Under the pieces are notes generated by a model. The model saw only the letters and a program-made list of their open reading frames with translations. It made no database searches and was not told the origin of the DNA. From JAWKNZ01 sp041391425 (GTDB lineage Bacteria > Bdellovibrionota_B > Oligoflexia > Oligoflexales > JAWKNZ01): a DNA stretch of 64,000 bases. The position numbers and the translations under genes were made by a program. The stretch is from the NCBI GenBank assembly GCA_041391425.1, contig JAWKNZ010000016.1, forward strand, positions 9,088 to 73,087, read 5' to 3'. Positions 1-8,920 of the stretch are shown piece by piece; position 1 is the first letter of the stretch; each line of letters begins with the position of its first letter.

Positions 1-1
1 T

Positions 2-868
2 GCTGGTGGGGATGTTGATGAGAAGACATTAAGCGTATATGGAAATTTAAGTAGTGCCAGCCAGATGATTGTAAGAGGTGGGGTTGACGCAATCGTAGCT
101 AAACATGCTAAAGCTTCGACAGCAATATTGCTTAATAGCCAGCTTGATAGTGATGCTGCTACAGATACAATAAGTAGGATGATTAATCACGATCCCACAC
201 TATACGATCATAGTGCAACTGTTGCCATGTTTTCGGCAATTATAGCAACCAAATTTATGCGTAATCCTCTCGACCAGAAGTCTGGACATATAATCGCTCA
301 ATGTGGCTTGTATCATGATGCAGGTAAGACATGTGTTCCAGGGCATGTGCTAAATAAGCCAGGAAAGTTGGATGAGGGTGAGTATGAAATTATGAAAACT
401 CACACGAATCTAGGTCGTGAGGAATTAGAAAAGGCGATAAAGAATGGGGCAGATATAGAAACAATTGTGCCCTTAGTAGCTTATGAACATCATGAGCGTT
501 TTTGTGGTCATGGTTATCCGTTGGGCAAACGAGGCCGGGCTGAGGACGATTCGATTAATGGCATCCATTTATTTACTAGAGTTGTAACGATTGCTGATGT
601 ATATTCCGCCCTTCTGATGAAACGGGTTTATAAAGACTCTATGGAATCAGATAAGGCGTTAGCAATTATGATGAATATCGCTGAAAAAGAATATGACCCG
701 ATCATATTTGAAGATTTTGCTTCTGGCATAGCAAGTAGCATCAAGTATAGAAGAAAGCGAGATAAGGAACAATATGGAAAAATTAGATTAATAGGCAAAG
801 ATGAAAGTTTCCAAAAAGCTTTAATCGAAAGAAATAGTGAAAAACAGAAGCGTAAAAAATCCAGCTAA
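2..868 (+). CDS. HD-GYP domain protein, 5'-truncated by window edge
   Basis: Probable cyclic-di-GMP phosphodiesterase of the HD-GYP family. The frame is open from base 2, so the ATG at 65 need not be the true start and upstream domains (often a sensor or receiver) would lie outside the window. Counting from that ATG, the metal-binding HD appears in HDAGK (about residues 77-81), followed by EHHERFCGHGYP, which carries the HH, and the GYP signature. IADVYSAL is the usual late family motif. The last 40 residues are strongly basic. It lies 47 bases upstream of thiI on the same strand, but nothing shows a shared function. Family assignment is firm; activity on c-di-GMP is inferred from the family. 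Confidence 0.85.
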   Translation, partial: AGGDVDEKTLSVYGNLSSASQMIVRGGVDAIVAKHAKASTAILLNSQLDSDAATDTISRMINHDPTLYDHSATVAMFSAIIATKFMRNPLDQKSGHIIAQCGLYHDAGKTCVPGHVLNKPGKLDEGEYEIMKTHTNLGREELEKAIKNGADIETIVPLVAYEHHERFCGHGYPLGKRGRAEDDSINGIHLFTRVVTIADVYSALLMKRVYKDSMESDKALAIMMNIAEKEYDPIIFEDFASGIASSIKYRRKRDKEQYGKIRLIGKDESFQKALIERNSEKQKRKKSS

Positions 869-915
869 AATAGCTTTTCAATCGATCATGCTATTCTAGA
901 AAACAGGCCCTTACA

Positions 916-2379
916 ATGATAAAAATTCTAGTTAGAATGAGTCCAGAACTTACGATTAAATCAGATCGAGTCCGACGTAAATTTCAAAAAATTTTGGTTA
1001 ATAATATCAATGCAGCTTTTACTGACGAAGGCCTTAAATTTTCGTTACAAAATAGTTGGTCACGTATCTATTTAACATTGGAATCAGAAGAAGGAATTGA
1101 AGTTCTAAAACGTATCTTTGGAATACACTCATTCTCAATTGTCGAAGGCGAATGTGTTTCGAATTTGGATGACATTATAGAGATGGGTTTGAAAGTATTT
1201 CGTCCTCAAATTTCGTTAGATGAAAGTTTTGCTGTCAGGACTAAAAGATCAGGGAAACGATTACCATTCACCTCAGTAGATGTTAATCGTCAGTTGGGGG
1301 CAGCTTTAAACGTTGGGGTAGACAATGTTGACTTGACGAATCCAGAGCGTAGATTTTTTGTTGAGGTTAGAACTGAGACTACATTCTTTTTTTCTCAATC
1401 AATTAAGGGTGCTGGAGGGTTGCCGCTTGGCTCGGCTGGTCGGGCGGTGTGTTTGATTTCTGGCGGATTTGACTCACCGGTGGCTGCTTGGATGCTTATG
1501 AAACGAGGCGTGCACTTGGATTTTGTATTATGCAATATTGCCGGTGCTGCCTTTGAAAGATCAGTGCTTGAAATTACTAGTGCACTGGTAAAACGATGGG
1601 GGTATGGAATGAATAAATCTCGTTTTTTTTCCATACCTTTTGATACATTAGTTGTAGAGTTAAAAGAAAAGGTGGCTGCGAAGTATGTTCAAGTGATTTT
1701 AAAGCGCTTGTTTTATAGAGCAGCTAGTAAAATTGTCAATGTTTACGATGCAGATGCGATTGTAACAGGCGAAGCAATTGGCCAAGTCTCATCACAAACT
1801 ATGAAAAATCTGCGAACGATCAATGTAGTAACTGATCTACCTGTTTTTAGGCCATTACTTTCATTTGATAAAGAAGAAATTATTGAGCTTAGTAAGAGAA
1901 TTGGCACCCATGATTTGTGTGTAAGTGTTCAAGAGTTTTGTCATCTGGTTCCCGATAAGCCAGCCACTGCTTGCTCATTAGAAAACGCTGATAAAGCAGA
2001 GTCTGTTTTCGATCTAAGCTTGTTAGAAAACGCTGTTAAAGCAACACGCCCGATTTTAATAAAACGTCTTAATGCTGCCGATTTGATCTTTCCTTATGTT
2101 AGTATTAACTATGTGCCTGATAACTCAGTGGTGGTTGATTGCAGAAGTGAGGAATTGTTTGAAGAATGGCATTTTCCAAAAGCTTCCAATATAGAGTATC
2201 ACAAAGTTTTAGGTGATTTTAAAAACTGGGATAAAAGTAAAACTTATTTGTTGTACTGTCCTATAGGGATGCAGAGTACGGTGTTGGCTGAAAAAATGCA
2301 ATCTAACGGGTATCTTTCATATAGTTTTAAAGGTGGTGTGGAACAACTTAAGCAATACCTTAAATCGCTAGAAGAATAG
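916..2379 (+). CDS. thiI: tRNA 4-thiouridine synthase ThiI
   Basis: ThiI makes s4U8 in tRNA and can supply sulfur for the thiamin thiazole. The 487-residue length fits the long, rhodanese-containing form (E. coli about 482). The N-terminus KILVRMSPELTIKSDRVR matches the ferredoxin-like/THUMP start. The PP-loop SGGFDSP lies near residue 182. Cys 341 (QEFCHLV) and Cys 448 (YCPIGMQ) correspond to the catalytic pair, the second sitting in the C-terminal rhodanese loop. No ribosome-binding site is obvious before the ATG. All key residues are visible, so the call is confident. Confidence 0.95.
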   Translation: MIKILVRMSPELTIKSDRVRRKFQKILVNNINAAFTDEGLKFSLQNSWSRIYLTLESEEGIEVLKRIFGIHSFSIVEGECVSNLDDIIEMGLKVFRPQISLDESFAVRTKRSGKRLPFTSVDVNRQLGAALNVGVDNVDLTNPERRFFVEVRTETTFFFSQSIKGAGGLPLGSAGRAVCLISGGFDSPVAAWMLMKRGVHLDFVLCNIAGAAFERSVLEITSALVKRWGYGMNKSRFFSIPFDTLVVELKEKVAAKYVQVILKRLFYRAASKIVNVYDADAIVTGEAIGQVSSQTMKNLRTINVVTDLPVFRPLLSFDKEEIIELSKRIGTHDLCVSVQEFCHLVPDKPATACSLENADKAESVFDLSLLENAVKATRPILIKRLNAADLIFPYVSINYVPDNSVVVDCRSEELFEEWHFPKASNIEYHKVLGDFKNWDKSKTYLLYCPIGMQSTVLAEKMQSNGYLSYSFKGGVEQLKQYLKSLEE

Positions 2380-2411
2380 TTTTATTAAATTCTCTCGAAT
2401 ATAGCACTTTT

Positions 2412-3071
2412 TTACATACTATCGTCATCTTCGCTTAGATAACTGTTGTCAATATTTTCTTCTACTGGCAAGCCGTCACTGGCGGAATCTTCTTCCTCGG
2501 AAATTATATTTTTTGATTGGAGATCAGTGCTTTCATCTCTTTTTGTCGCGATAGAATGAATCTTTTGCAAATAACGCCTTTTTTGGAGAAGGTGATAGCG
2601 GTTTATATTGTCTATTTGTTCTAAATCTATCCTTATAGGTTCACTTTCTTCATCAATATAATATTCAACAGTCAAATCATCGTTTGTAGAAGGTGAATTT
2701 TCAATGAAGTCATTATAATTAACCTTTGGAAAAGAGGAGGATTTGCTATCGACTGTTTTATTTTTTGCTATGCTAGGAGAGCCGTATTTTAACGTAAATG
2801 ATTTACCGTTATGCTCAACAACAACTTGTCTTCTAGCTATTTTGATTATTTTTAAGCTATTATCAGCTCCAATCATTCCTCCAAGGCGGACTGTTATAGA
2901 TTTATGAGTGGAATGGTCGCGGATAACGGCAATATCTTGTTGATTTTGTATACCGGATATAATGCCAACCACAGTGTAGCGATCTAACACACTAGTATTT
3001 TCGACGCTATATGACTTCGAAGCATTGAACATTATTGTAAAGATGAATAAAATTTGCCATAGCTTATGCAT
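2412..3071 (-). CDS. Secreted protein with GspC/PilP-like domain
   Basis: The protein has a signal peptide (hydrophobic stretch to about residue 20) followed by a region of about 75 residues, YTVVGIISG...IAVIRD...KSITVRLGGMIG...QVVVEHNGKSFTLKYG. This has the beta-strand pattern of the GspC homology region or PilP, which links inner-membrane and secretin parts of type II secretion or type IV pili. The C-terminal half is acidic and low-complexity. No other secretion genes are nearby, so it would be an orphan. The ATG at 3071 is chosen over the GTG at 3080 because GAGGTG lies six bases before the ATG. The domain assignment is by eye and tentative. Confidence 0.6.
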   Translation of the reverse strand: MHKLWQILFIFTIMFNASKSYSVENTSVLDRYTVVGIISGIQNQQDIAVIRDHSTHKSITVRLGGMIGADNSLKIIKIARRQVVVEHNGKSFTLKYGSPSIAKNKTVDSKSSSFPKVNYNDFIENSPSTNDDLTVEYYIDEESEPIRIDLEQIDNINRYHLLQKRRYLQKIHSIATKRDESTDLQSKNIISEEEDSASDGLPVEENIDNSYLSEDDDSM

Positions 3072-3287
3072 CGCTATCACCTCACAGGGGATTGTTGGGT
3101 GATAACCTGATCGTCCAAAATAAGAATGATTTTATAGGTAATCTTAGCCTAGGTCTTATTGCCAGTAATGCTGCGCTATATTAGAGCCATCCTGCCAAAA
3201 ATAAAGTGAAGCTATTTAGAAAAAACTTTTTATTGTTTTAAAATAGGAATGAATAGCTTTCAGAAATAAGCTTAATAATAAGTATTA

Positions 3288-4196
3288 TTATGGTAATTTG
3301 TAAATATTTGGAGACTTACTGCTGATCAAATCGATCCACTTCCATAATTGATCGGTTTCTTTTTCCGTAACATCAATTTGGTTTGGCATTTGCAAGCCTT
3401 GCTTAAATGCTGTGGCTTTAGGATACTTAACAAAGAAGTGTAAATTTTTCTTACCTCTTTTCTTAGATATTTTAAGAGGGTCTGCATAGTCCCAACCAAA
3501 GCTTGCTCCAACTTGTTTTACTCCATGGCAAAACTGGCATCGAGCCTTAAAAACTTCGAATCCAGCAATAATTTCTTTGTCTTTTGAAATTTCAAATTGA
3601 TTAAAATAGGCATTTTCATTGACAAGTTCAATACCGATTAGTGAGTTGCAATGATTCCAAGGAGAAAAATTGTTTATCTTTCCTTTATTTAGTTTTTTTT
3701 CGGCTAAGTTTACGACCTTATTGCCGAAGAACTTCGTTGGGTTGGGGTCTTTGCGATAGTATATGTCATCTATTTTTTCTAGTTGGGGGAAGTCGTATGA
3801 CCATTTTTTATTTTTCTTGTAGGATAAAGCGATGAATATATTTTTTAGATCCTTCGAAGTAGTTATAGGAATAATCATGCCGTTGGCAAAATGTAATAGC
3901 GCTGTATCTACACCGGCTTTTTTAGGATAACCATCAAGGACTTGAGAAAGGTAGACTCCTCGGTACTGCATGTCTTTATCATATTGAGCATCGTATATCC
4001 TTAAGGCCCTAATCTTTTTTGACAGTGATGGTTGAGAAATTGTAATTTGATTAAGCTTGCCAGGATTTCCGCCGTCGATATAGCTGCCTGATTTTCGCAC
4101 CCAGATGCTTATGCTTTGTTGTTGTGCGTATGATAAATTGGCAGTTTCTATTGAAAAAATAACGCTCAAGAATATAGCAAATGTAATTCTTTTCAT
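3288..4196 (-). CDS. Secreted monoheme cytochrome c protein
   Basis: A 302-residue protein with a clear Sec signal peptide ending near SYA (about residue 24). A single heme-binding site, CQFCH, lies in the last quarter, followed by LQMPNQ, which could provide the distal methionine. The long N-terminal region (RALRIYDAQY...YRGVYLSQVLDG...HFANGMIIPI) resembles the shape of small molybdopterin-oxidoreductase-like domains, but I see no certain cofactor ligand. It probably acts in the periplasm in electron transfer. GAGGG about six bases upstream supports the start. No redox partner gene is adjacent. Confidence 0.7.
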   Translation of the reverse strand: MKRITFAIFLSVIFSIETANLSYAQQQSISIWVRKSGSYIDGGNPGKLNQITISQPSLSKKIRALRIYDAQYDKDMQYRGVYLSQVLDGYPKKAGVDTALLHFANGMIIPITTSKDLKNIFIALSYKKNKKWSYDFPQLEKIDDIYYRKDPNPTKFFGNKVVNLAEKKLNKGKINNFSPWNHCNSLIGIELVNENAYFNQFEISKDKEIIAGFEVFKARCQFCHGVKQVGASFGWDYADPLKISKKRGKKNLHFFVKYPKATAFKQGLQMPNQIDVTEKETDQLWKWIDLISSKSPNIYKLP

Positions 4197-4343
4197 AGAC
4201 CCTCTAGATGATGGAAGTTTCGTAGTATTATTGAATAGTAGATAGAGGCGATACTTGCAAGGTGATTTATGATAGTGGGTATTTTACATTTCTAAAATTC
4301 TGCAAGATATATGAATAGACTCTTTGAGTTAGAGTGGGAAAAT

Positions 4344-4808
4344 TTATTTTATCGTCTTTTCATCTTGAAAATTTATTGAAATATTGCCAATTGGAGAAAG
4401 AAATTCTGCCGAGGCGACTATTTTAGCAGTGACTTGTTGTTTCTTAACAAAAAGTAATTGAAGTATTTTCGCAGCTTCTTTTATTTCGATATTGATGGGT
4501 AAATGTAGGTTAGAATGTCCTTTGCTGGCAATACTGATGTCTTCTACAAGCTTACCTGAGGCCAAAATACTGTCAGTTACCGATATATCGTAGGTTAAGT
4601 TGGAAAAATCTAAGTCGAAGATATTTGGATTGTCTACCCGTATTTTAACATAGAGTTTAATTTTTTTATGATCAAAAGACTGTAAGCGAATGGATTCTAC
4701 CTTTGCTATAGGTGGAGTTGGCTTGATTCCTATGGTCTCACGCAAAAAAGTGCATGAGGCCATTAGAAACAAGCAAGCAGTGATTTGTGTGTATGCTATT
4801 GTTTTCAA
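4344..4808 (-). CDS. LEA14/WHy-domain lipoprotein
   Basis: A 154-residue lipoprotein: signal peptide with lipobox LMASC, then a water-stress/LEA type 2 fold. The region KIKLYVKIRVDNPNIFDLDFSNLTYDISV is the characteristic first half of that fold (NPN...L..L.Y.v). Related small bacterial lipoproteins are common in didermic bacteria and of unknown function. Translation starts at TTG, with AGGT eight bases upstream. It lies just downstream of lysS on the same strand (15-base gap) and may be co-transcribed with it. Confidence 0.75.
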   Translation of the reverse strand: MKTIAYTQITACLFLMASCTFLRETIGIKPTPPIAKVESIRLQSFDHKKIKLYVKIRVDNPNIFDLDFSNLTYDISVTDSILASGKLVEDISIASKGHSNLHLPINIEIKEAAKILQLLFVKKQQVTAKIVASAEFLSPIGNISINFQDEKTIK

Positions 4809-4823
4809 ATAGTTTACCTGTGA

Positions 4824-6404
4824 TTATAACAACGTTAACAGTCGATCTTTCCCGATTTCTTTTAAAAAGCCAGGGAGTCGAGGGCCTTGATCTCGTCCTA
4901 TAAGCTTTTGGTATATTGCCTTAAACCCTTCTTTAGGTTCGCAGTCTGTAGCATGGATAGCTTTTTCGTAAATAATCTCATTCAGTTTTTTGCTTTCTAT
5001 ACTAGTTAAATCGTATTCTGAGACGATTTGTCGTAAAGATTGCAGGCATTGCTGTTGTTTTTCTGTTAACGAGATTTCAACCCTATTTTCATAGACACTA
5101 TATTTGAACTCTTCGGCTGCATGCTTTTGTAGCCAGTTTAGGCAACATTGGGCCCTCTGGTTAAAATGAAAAAGGTCGGTTTCGCTTTTAATATCGTTCT
5201 TATAATAACGTTCGATAACTCGATCGATATCGCCGCTACATATCTGAAGGCGATTTGAAAGTTCTCGAAAGCCGGCACGAAAAGGGACCTTTTCTGGAAC
5301 TTTGCCATCAACGAGGGATAGTTCGTATGTCCTACGTATTAGTGGCCATTTCCCTGGCTTTTCTGGACAAGGTCCTAAGGCTGTCCTCTCGGCTCGATCA
5401 AATTCATCATAAATTTTGATAACATCTTCATCAAATGCTAAAGAGAAGTCATGGTTTGGGCGGTGGCCGGCGAAGATCCAGCGGACAATTTGTGGGTCAT
5501 AGACATCCAAAATTTCCGATAACGTGAAAAGCTCGCCAGATGACGAAGACATTTTTCCAGTACCACCTTTTATCATGACAAAATCATATTGTAGGTATAT
5601 CGGTGCTTCTTCACCCCAAACTTCTTTAACTATTTTTTTGCCAGTATCATAAGAGCCCCCCTGGCTTGAATGATCTTTTCCCCCGGGCTCAAAGTCTACT
5701 TTCTCGAAAGCCCAACGCATCGGCCAGTCGGTCCGCCAAGCTAATTTAAGGTTTTTGGTTTGATTAATTTTTGTCGTGGTTTCAAATGAGCATGAAGCAC
5801 ATTTATAGCTATAGTCCCAACCACCATCATATTTTTCATATACCATTTCATCGCGCTCACACTGTTCGCAATAAATGGAGGTTGGGAGCCAATTTTCAGG
5901 TAGTGGCGTGGTCTTATGTTCGTTCAATATTGCTCTAATCGTATCAACATTCTCTAGTGCTTTGCGGATTTGATTTGCATAGACACCGCTTGCATACTGT
6001 TTTTGCTGGTAAATATACTCTGGAAATATACCAACTTCTTTTAACTCATGCTCAAAATTAACAATACGGCCTTGTGCGTAGGACTCTGCATTTGCCCAAG
6101 GATCAGGGATTCTAGCTATAGGCCTGCGTAAAAATTCTGTGAATTTTTTTGGATCTGGAAGATTTTTAGGCACTTTACGAAAGGTATCAAAATCATCCCA
6201 GCTATAAATAAATCGAACAGACTTGTTGTGATCTCTAAGGGCACGAGCGACTAAGTCTACTGTTATCACTTCGCGAAAATTTCCTACATGGATTTTTCCA
6301 GATGGGGTAATTCCACTTGCAACCACATAGCAGTCTTTGTCACCGCGCTGGCTAATAATGCGCGATGCAGTGATGTCGGCCCAATGGGGAGATTGTGGTT
6401 TCAT
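4824..6404 (-). CDS. lysS: Lysyl-tRNA synthetase, class I (archaeal type)
   Basis: Charges tRNA-Lys with lysine. The 526 residues are those of the class I enzyme, unrelated to the usual bacterial class II LysRS. The HIGH-type motif is PSGKIHVGN (about 35-42) and the KMSKS-type motif is GKMSSSSGE (about 283-291). Two CxxC pairs (CEQC 179-182 and CASC 202-205) form a zinc finger. The ATG follows GGAG ten bases upstream. Class I LysRS is scattered in bacteria (spirochaetes, alphaproteobacteria and some deltaproteobacterial lines), so it is a lineage clue. Whether a class II copy also exists cannot be seen here. Confidence 0.95.
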   Translation of the reverse strand: MKPQSPHWADITASRIISQRGDKDCYVVASGITPSGKIHVGNFREVITVDLVARALRDHNKSVRFIYSWDDFDTFRKVPKNLPDPKKFTEFLRRPIARIPDPWANAESYAQGRIVNFEHELKEVGIFPEYIYQQKQYASGVYANQIRKALENVDTIRAILNEHKTTPLPENWLPTSIYCEQCERDEMVYEKYDGGWDYSYKCASCSFETTTKINQTKNLKLAWRTDWPMRWAFEKVDFEPGGKDHSSQGGSYDTGKKIVKEVWGEEAPIYLQYDFVMIKGGTGKMSSSSGELFTLSEILDVYDPQIVRWIFAGHRPNHDFSLAFDEDVIKIYDEFDRAERTALGPCPEKPGKWPLIRRTYELSLVDGKVPEKVPFRAGFRELSNRLQICSGDIDRVIERYYKNDIKSETDLFHFNQRAQCCLNWLQKHAAEEFKYSVYENRVEISLTEKQQQCLQSLRQIVSEYDLTSIESKKLNEIIYEKAIHATDCEPKEGFKAIYQKLIGRDQGPRLPGFLKEIGKDRLLTLL

Positions 6405-6614
6405 AGGATATAAGCTCCATAAAATTGCATTAACTATCTGATATTACAGTAAAAATTAACATGCTCTAAATTGTTCTCTTCAACTGGCCGAACAATTCTA
6501 AAAGATAAGCGGTTTTGCCTATTTTCGGCGCTCGGGTCAATATTTCGAATCTTGGTTAGGGCCAAATAGTAAACCTTAGATTGTCAATGATCTCAACTCA
6601 GAAGTGGTAACCAT

Positions 6615-6881
6615 ATGAGATATCATAGCTTATTTTCAATCCAGTGTGCTACAATTTTTGCCACTTTATCGATTGTTCTAACTCTTACTACCGCGTGCAG
6701 CAAGAAGAAAAATAAACGCAATAGTGGTGGTGGGGGAGCTACCGTAGGTACTACAGAAGAACCGACTGAAGAGCCAGAGCCAGCGCCAACTCCAGATACT
6801 GGGAATCCAAGTGTTGGCGAGGAGGTTCCCCAATCAAAGGCGAAGTCTCCACCATTGATTCTGGGGCGAAAATGGAGCTGA
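6615..6881 (+). CDS. Lipoprotein N-terminus, frameshifted from the next ORF
   Basis: 88 codons giving a signal peptide with lipobox TTACS, a lysine patch, a Gly run and a Glu/Pro/Thr-rich spacer typical of a tether on a surface lipoprotein. The frame ends in TGA, but the -1 frame reads on without a break as KGEVSTIDSGAKMELKH into the next ORF. The switch falls at TCAAAGGCG (6834-6842). One extra A there would join the two as S-K-G-E. I read this as the 5' end of the gene that continues at 6872, split either by a real deletion or by a missed base. Confidence 0.7.
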   Translation: MRYHSLFSIQCATIFATLSIVLTLTTACSKKKNKRNSGGGGATVGTTEEPTEEPEPAPTPDTGNPSVGEEVPQSKAKSPPLILGRKWS

Positions 6882-8920
6882 AGCATTTAATCTTTCAAGC
6901 TAGCACAGCACAAGAAGAGCAACGTTATCTATCGGAGTTTCTAATTGTAGTACGAGCTAATACCGACTCTTGCATCCGCTTGAAAGCCAGACCAACAGCG
7001 GGGCTAGAAAGCGAAATATCTGGAGATGCGGTTAATGCCGAGGCCGACGTCGGGCCCTGCGAAGCCTATAAAACAGAATCTACAGATGAATCTACAGCGG
7101 CTGAGGATTCGGCTACAGATCAGCAGTCTGCAAGCTTACTTTCTTTAAATTATGGATCGAGCTCAGGAGGCTTTTCTCTCACTGAATCTACTAATCTTTG
7201 CGATATTAGGATTTTCCGGATGCCTAGTGGACAATCCACCCGTTTAGGACAACCTTCCGGACTTGGACCAGTCGTGACCAAGTCGGCGAGGTTAGCTGTG
7301 ATCAGTCCTGGAAAAAAGGTAAAGATTTGGGTTGATGAAGAAATTGGAAATATATGCTCATCTGGCTCGGTGGGAGATTTTCCAATAACTGCACTAGGCC
7401 CCCTTGAACAAACCAATAGTAGCTATGCAGGGCATAAAGACCAGCTTAAGGTGGAGCATCTAACAAACTTAGCTGCCGAAGTTGAAAAGATCTATTCTAC
7501 TCTAACAACCACTTATGGAGCTATTAGTGATCTTGACACCAATGGTGCTGTTAATCTGTTTATCTCGCCTGATGTGAACCGGCAGTATTTTATACCTAGT
7601 CGTACAAATGTGGCTGATCGCTTTAGAGCTACTATGATCGAAAAGCCAGAAGATTTGGCTTATTATAACTCTACCACAAATCCTTTGAGCAATGAGGGAG
7701 AGGTCTTATATTTATGGGCGCCTGATCCAGCCGGAATATTTAATTATGGCTTGTTTCCAAGCGGTAACTCTTTGACGAGCAATTATGCAAAGGGTTACTT
7801 AGCCACTCAACTTATGAATCTGATCAACCATAACAGCCATTTGCTCACTCTAAAAGGTAAAATAGAGGAACGTTGGTTACGAGAGGCCCTTGCTCAATTG
7901 GCTTCGGCTTATGTTGCTGGTAATGACTATACGGGATTGAGTCTAGGGCATTATTTGAGCTCAAGGCCGCAGGAATTTAGTTTGACAGAGCCTATAGGTG
8001 AGCGTATTGAAGCCGACTATAAACACTATGTAAGAGAGAGCCAATTAGGCATGCGTGCAATGTTTGGCTGGTTTTTGCATTCAAAGCTGTGCGGCGGAAC
8101 CAGTATAGCACCATGCGCGAAAATTAAGTCTTTGATTGCAACTCCGAAAGTGGGAATTGCCAATGTTGAAGATATCTTGCAAATGAAGTTTGCCGAAATT
8201 CTTAAACAGTTTGGGCTATCTGTCGGTGTGGCTTTGGCTGATGATCCAGTGAGTGCTGCGGCGTTAGTGAAGAATAATACGGAAACTCCAGATCCAGTCC
8301 TTTTGCCTAAATTAGAGTTTATATTTCCTTCTAGTCCGCGAAAGACTTTTTTAGTCAATTATAATGTTACGGCTAGCACAACCGCCAATGATCCAGCTTT
8401 AGCAGGTCCATTTCCGAGTAAGGATAGTATGTTGTTTCAACCTATTCTGCCCGACAATGATATGGACCTAAAGCTCGAAAAAAATTCCGTGACCTATATC
8501 CTCTTATCTGGAATTGTCAATGCCGAAACTGATATAACTGCATATTTGGGTCCTAACCTAAATGTAACTTTTGTGCCCCTTGGTGAACGTAATGGTGCTA
8601 ACCGCCGCATTCATATGGAAAAAATTTCTGAGGCTGCTCATTTGGACTTACGGCCTATCAATTTGACATCGACAGCGGAGGCAGATCGAACGAATTATGC
8701 CCCTCCGAGCCATGCAGCATCGTATACTGTCAATTATAATAGAGAAGTTTGGGTAATGGGCTCTATCGATAATTTTAATATTAATGAAAGTGGAGAAAGC
8801 AAGACAGTCGGTGATACCGATGCCTATACAATTGAAGTGAATCCTTGTGAAGGGGCAACAGGTGCAGACCTTACAGCTTGCCAATCCCAGAGTTATCGTA
8901 GTGTCATCGTTCAAGAGTGA
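6872..8920 (+). CDS. Large surface lipoprotein, degenerate M30-peptidase-like core
   Basis: 682 codons, probably the middle of one lipoprotein starting at 6615. The segment LDTNGAVNLFISPDVNR followed by ATQLMNLINHN and EERWLREALAQLASAYVAGND has the layout of hyicolysin-like (M30) metallopeptidases, in which an HExxH-type helix precedes WLNEGL. Here the HExxH positions read QLMNL, so the zinc site is gone while the later Glu remains. The C-terminal part (DTDAYTIEVNPC) is beta-rich. The listed ATG is internal to the open frame and not a convincing start. The family match is by eye, and an inactive scaffold role is inference. Confidence 0.6.
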   Translation: MELKHLIFQASTAQEEQRYLSEFLIVVRANTDSCIRLKARPTAGLESEISGDAVNAEADVGPCEAYKTESTDESTAAEDSATDQQSASLLSLNYGSSSGGFSLTESTNLCDIRIFRMPSGQSTRLGQPSGLGPVVTKSARLAVISPGKKVKIWVDEEIGNICSSGSVGDFPITALGPLEQTNSSYAGHKDQLKVEHLTNLAAEVEKIYSTLTTTYGAISDLDTNGAVNLFISPDVNRQYFIPSRTNVADRFRATMIEKPEDLAYYNSTTNPLSNEGEVLYLWAPDPAGIFNYGLFPSGNSLTSNYAKGYLATQLMNLINHNSHLLTLKGKIEERWLREALAQLASAYVAGNDYTGLSLGHYLSSRPQEFSLTEPIGERIEADYKHYVRESQLGMRAMFGWFLHSKLCGGTSIAPCAKIKSLIATPKVGIANVEDILQMKFAEILKQFGLSVGVALADDPVSAAALVKNNTETPDPVLLPKLEFIFPSSPRKTFLVNYNVTASTTANDPALAGPFPSKDSMLFQPILPDNDMDLKLEKNSVTYILLSGIVNAETDITAYLGPNLNVTFVPLGERNGANRRIHMEKISEAAHLDLRPINLTSTAEADRTNYAPPSHAASYTVNYNREVWVMGSIDNFNINESGESKTVGDTDAYTIEVNPCEGATGADLTACQSQSYRSVIVQE

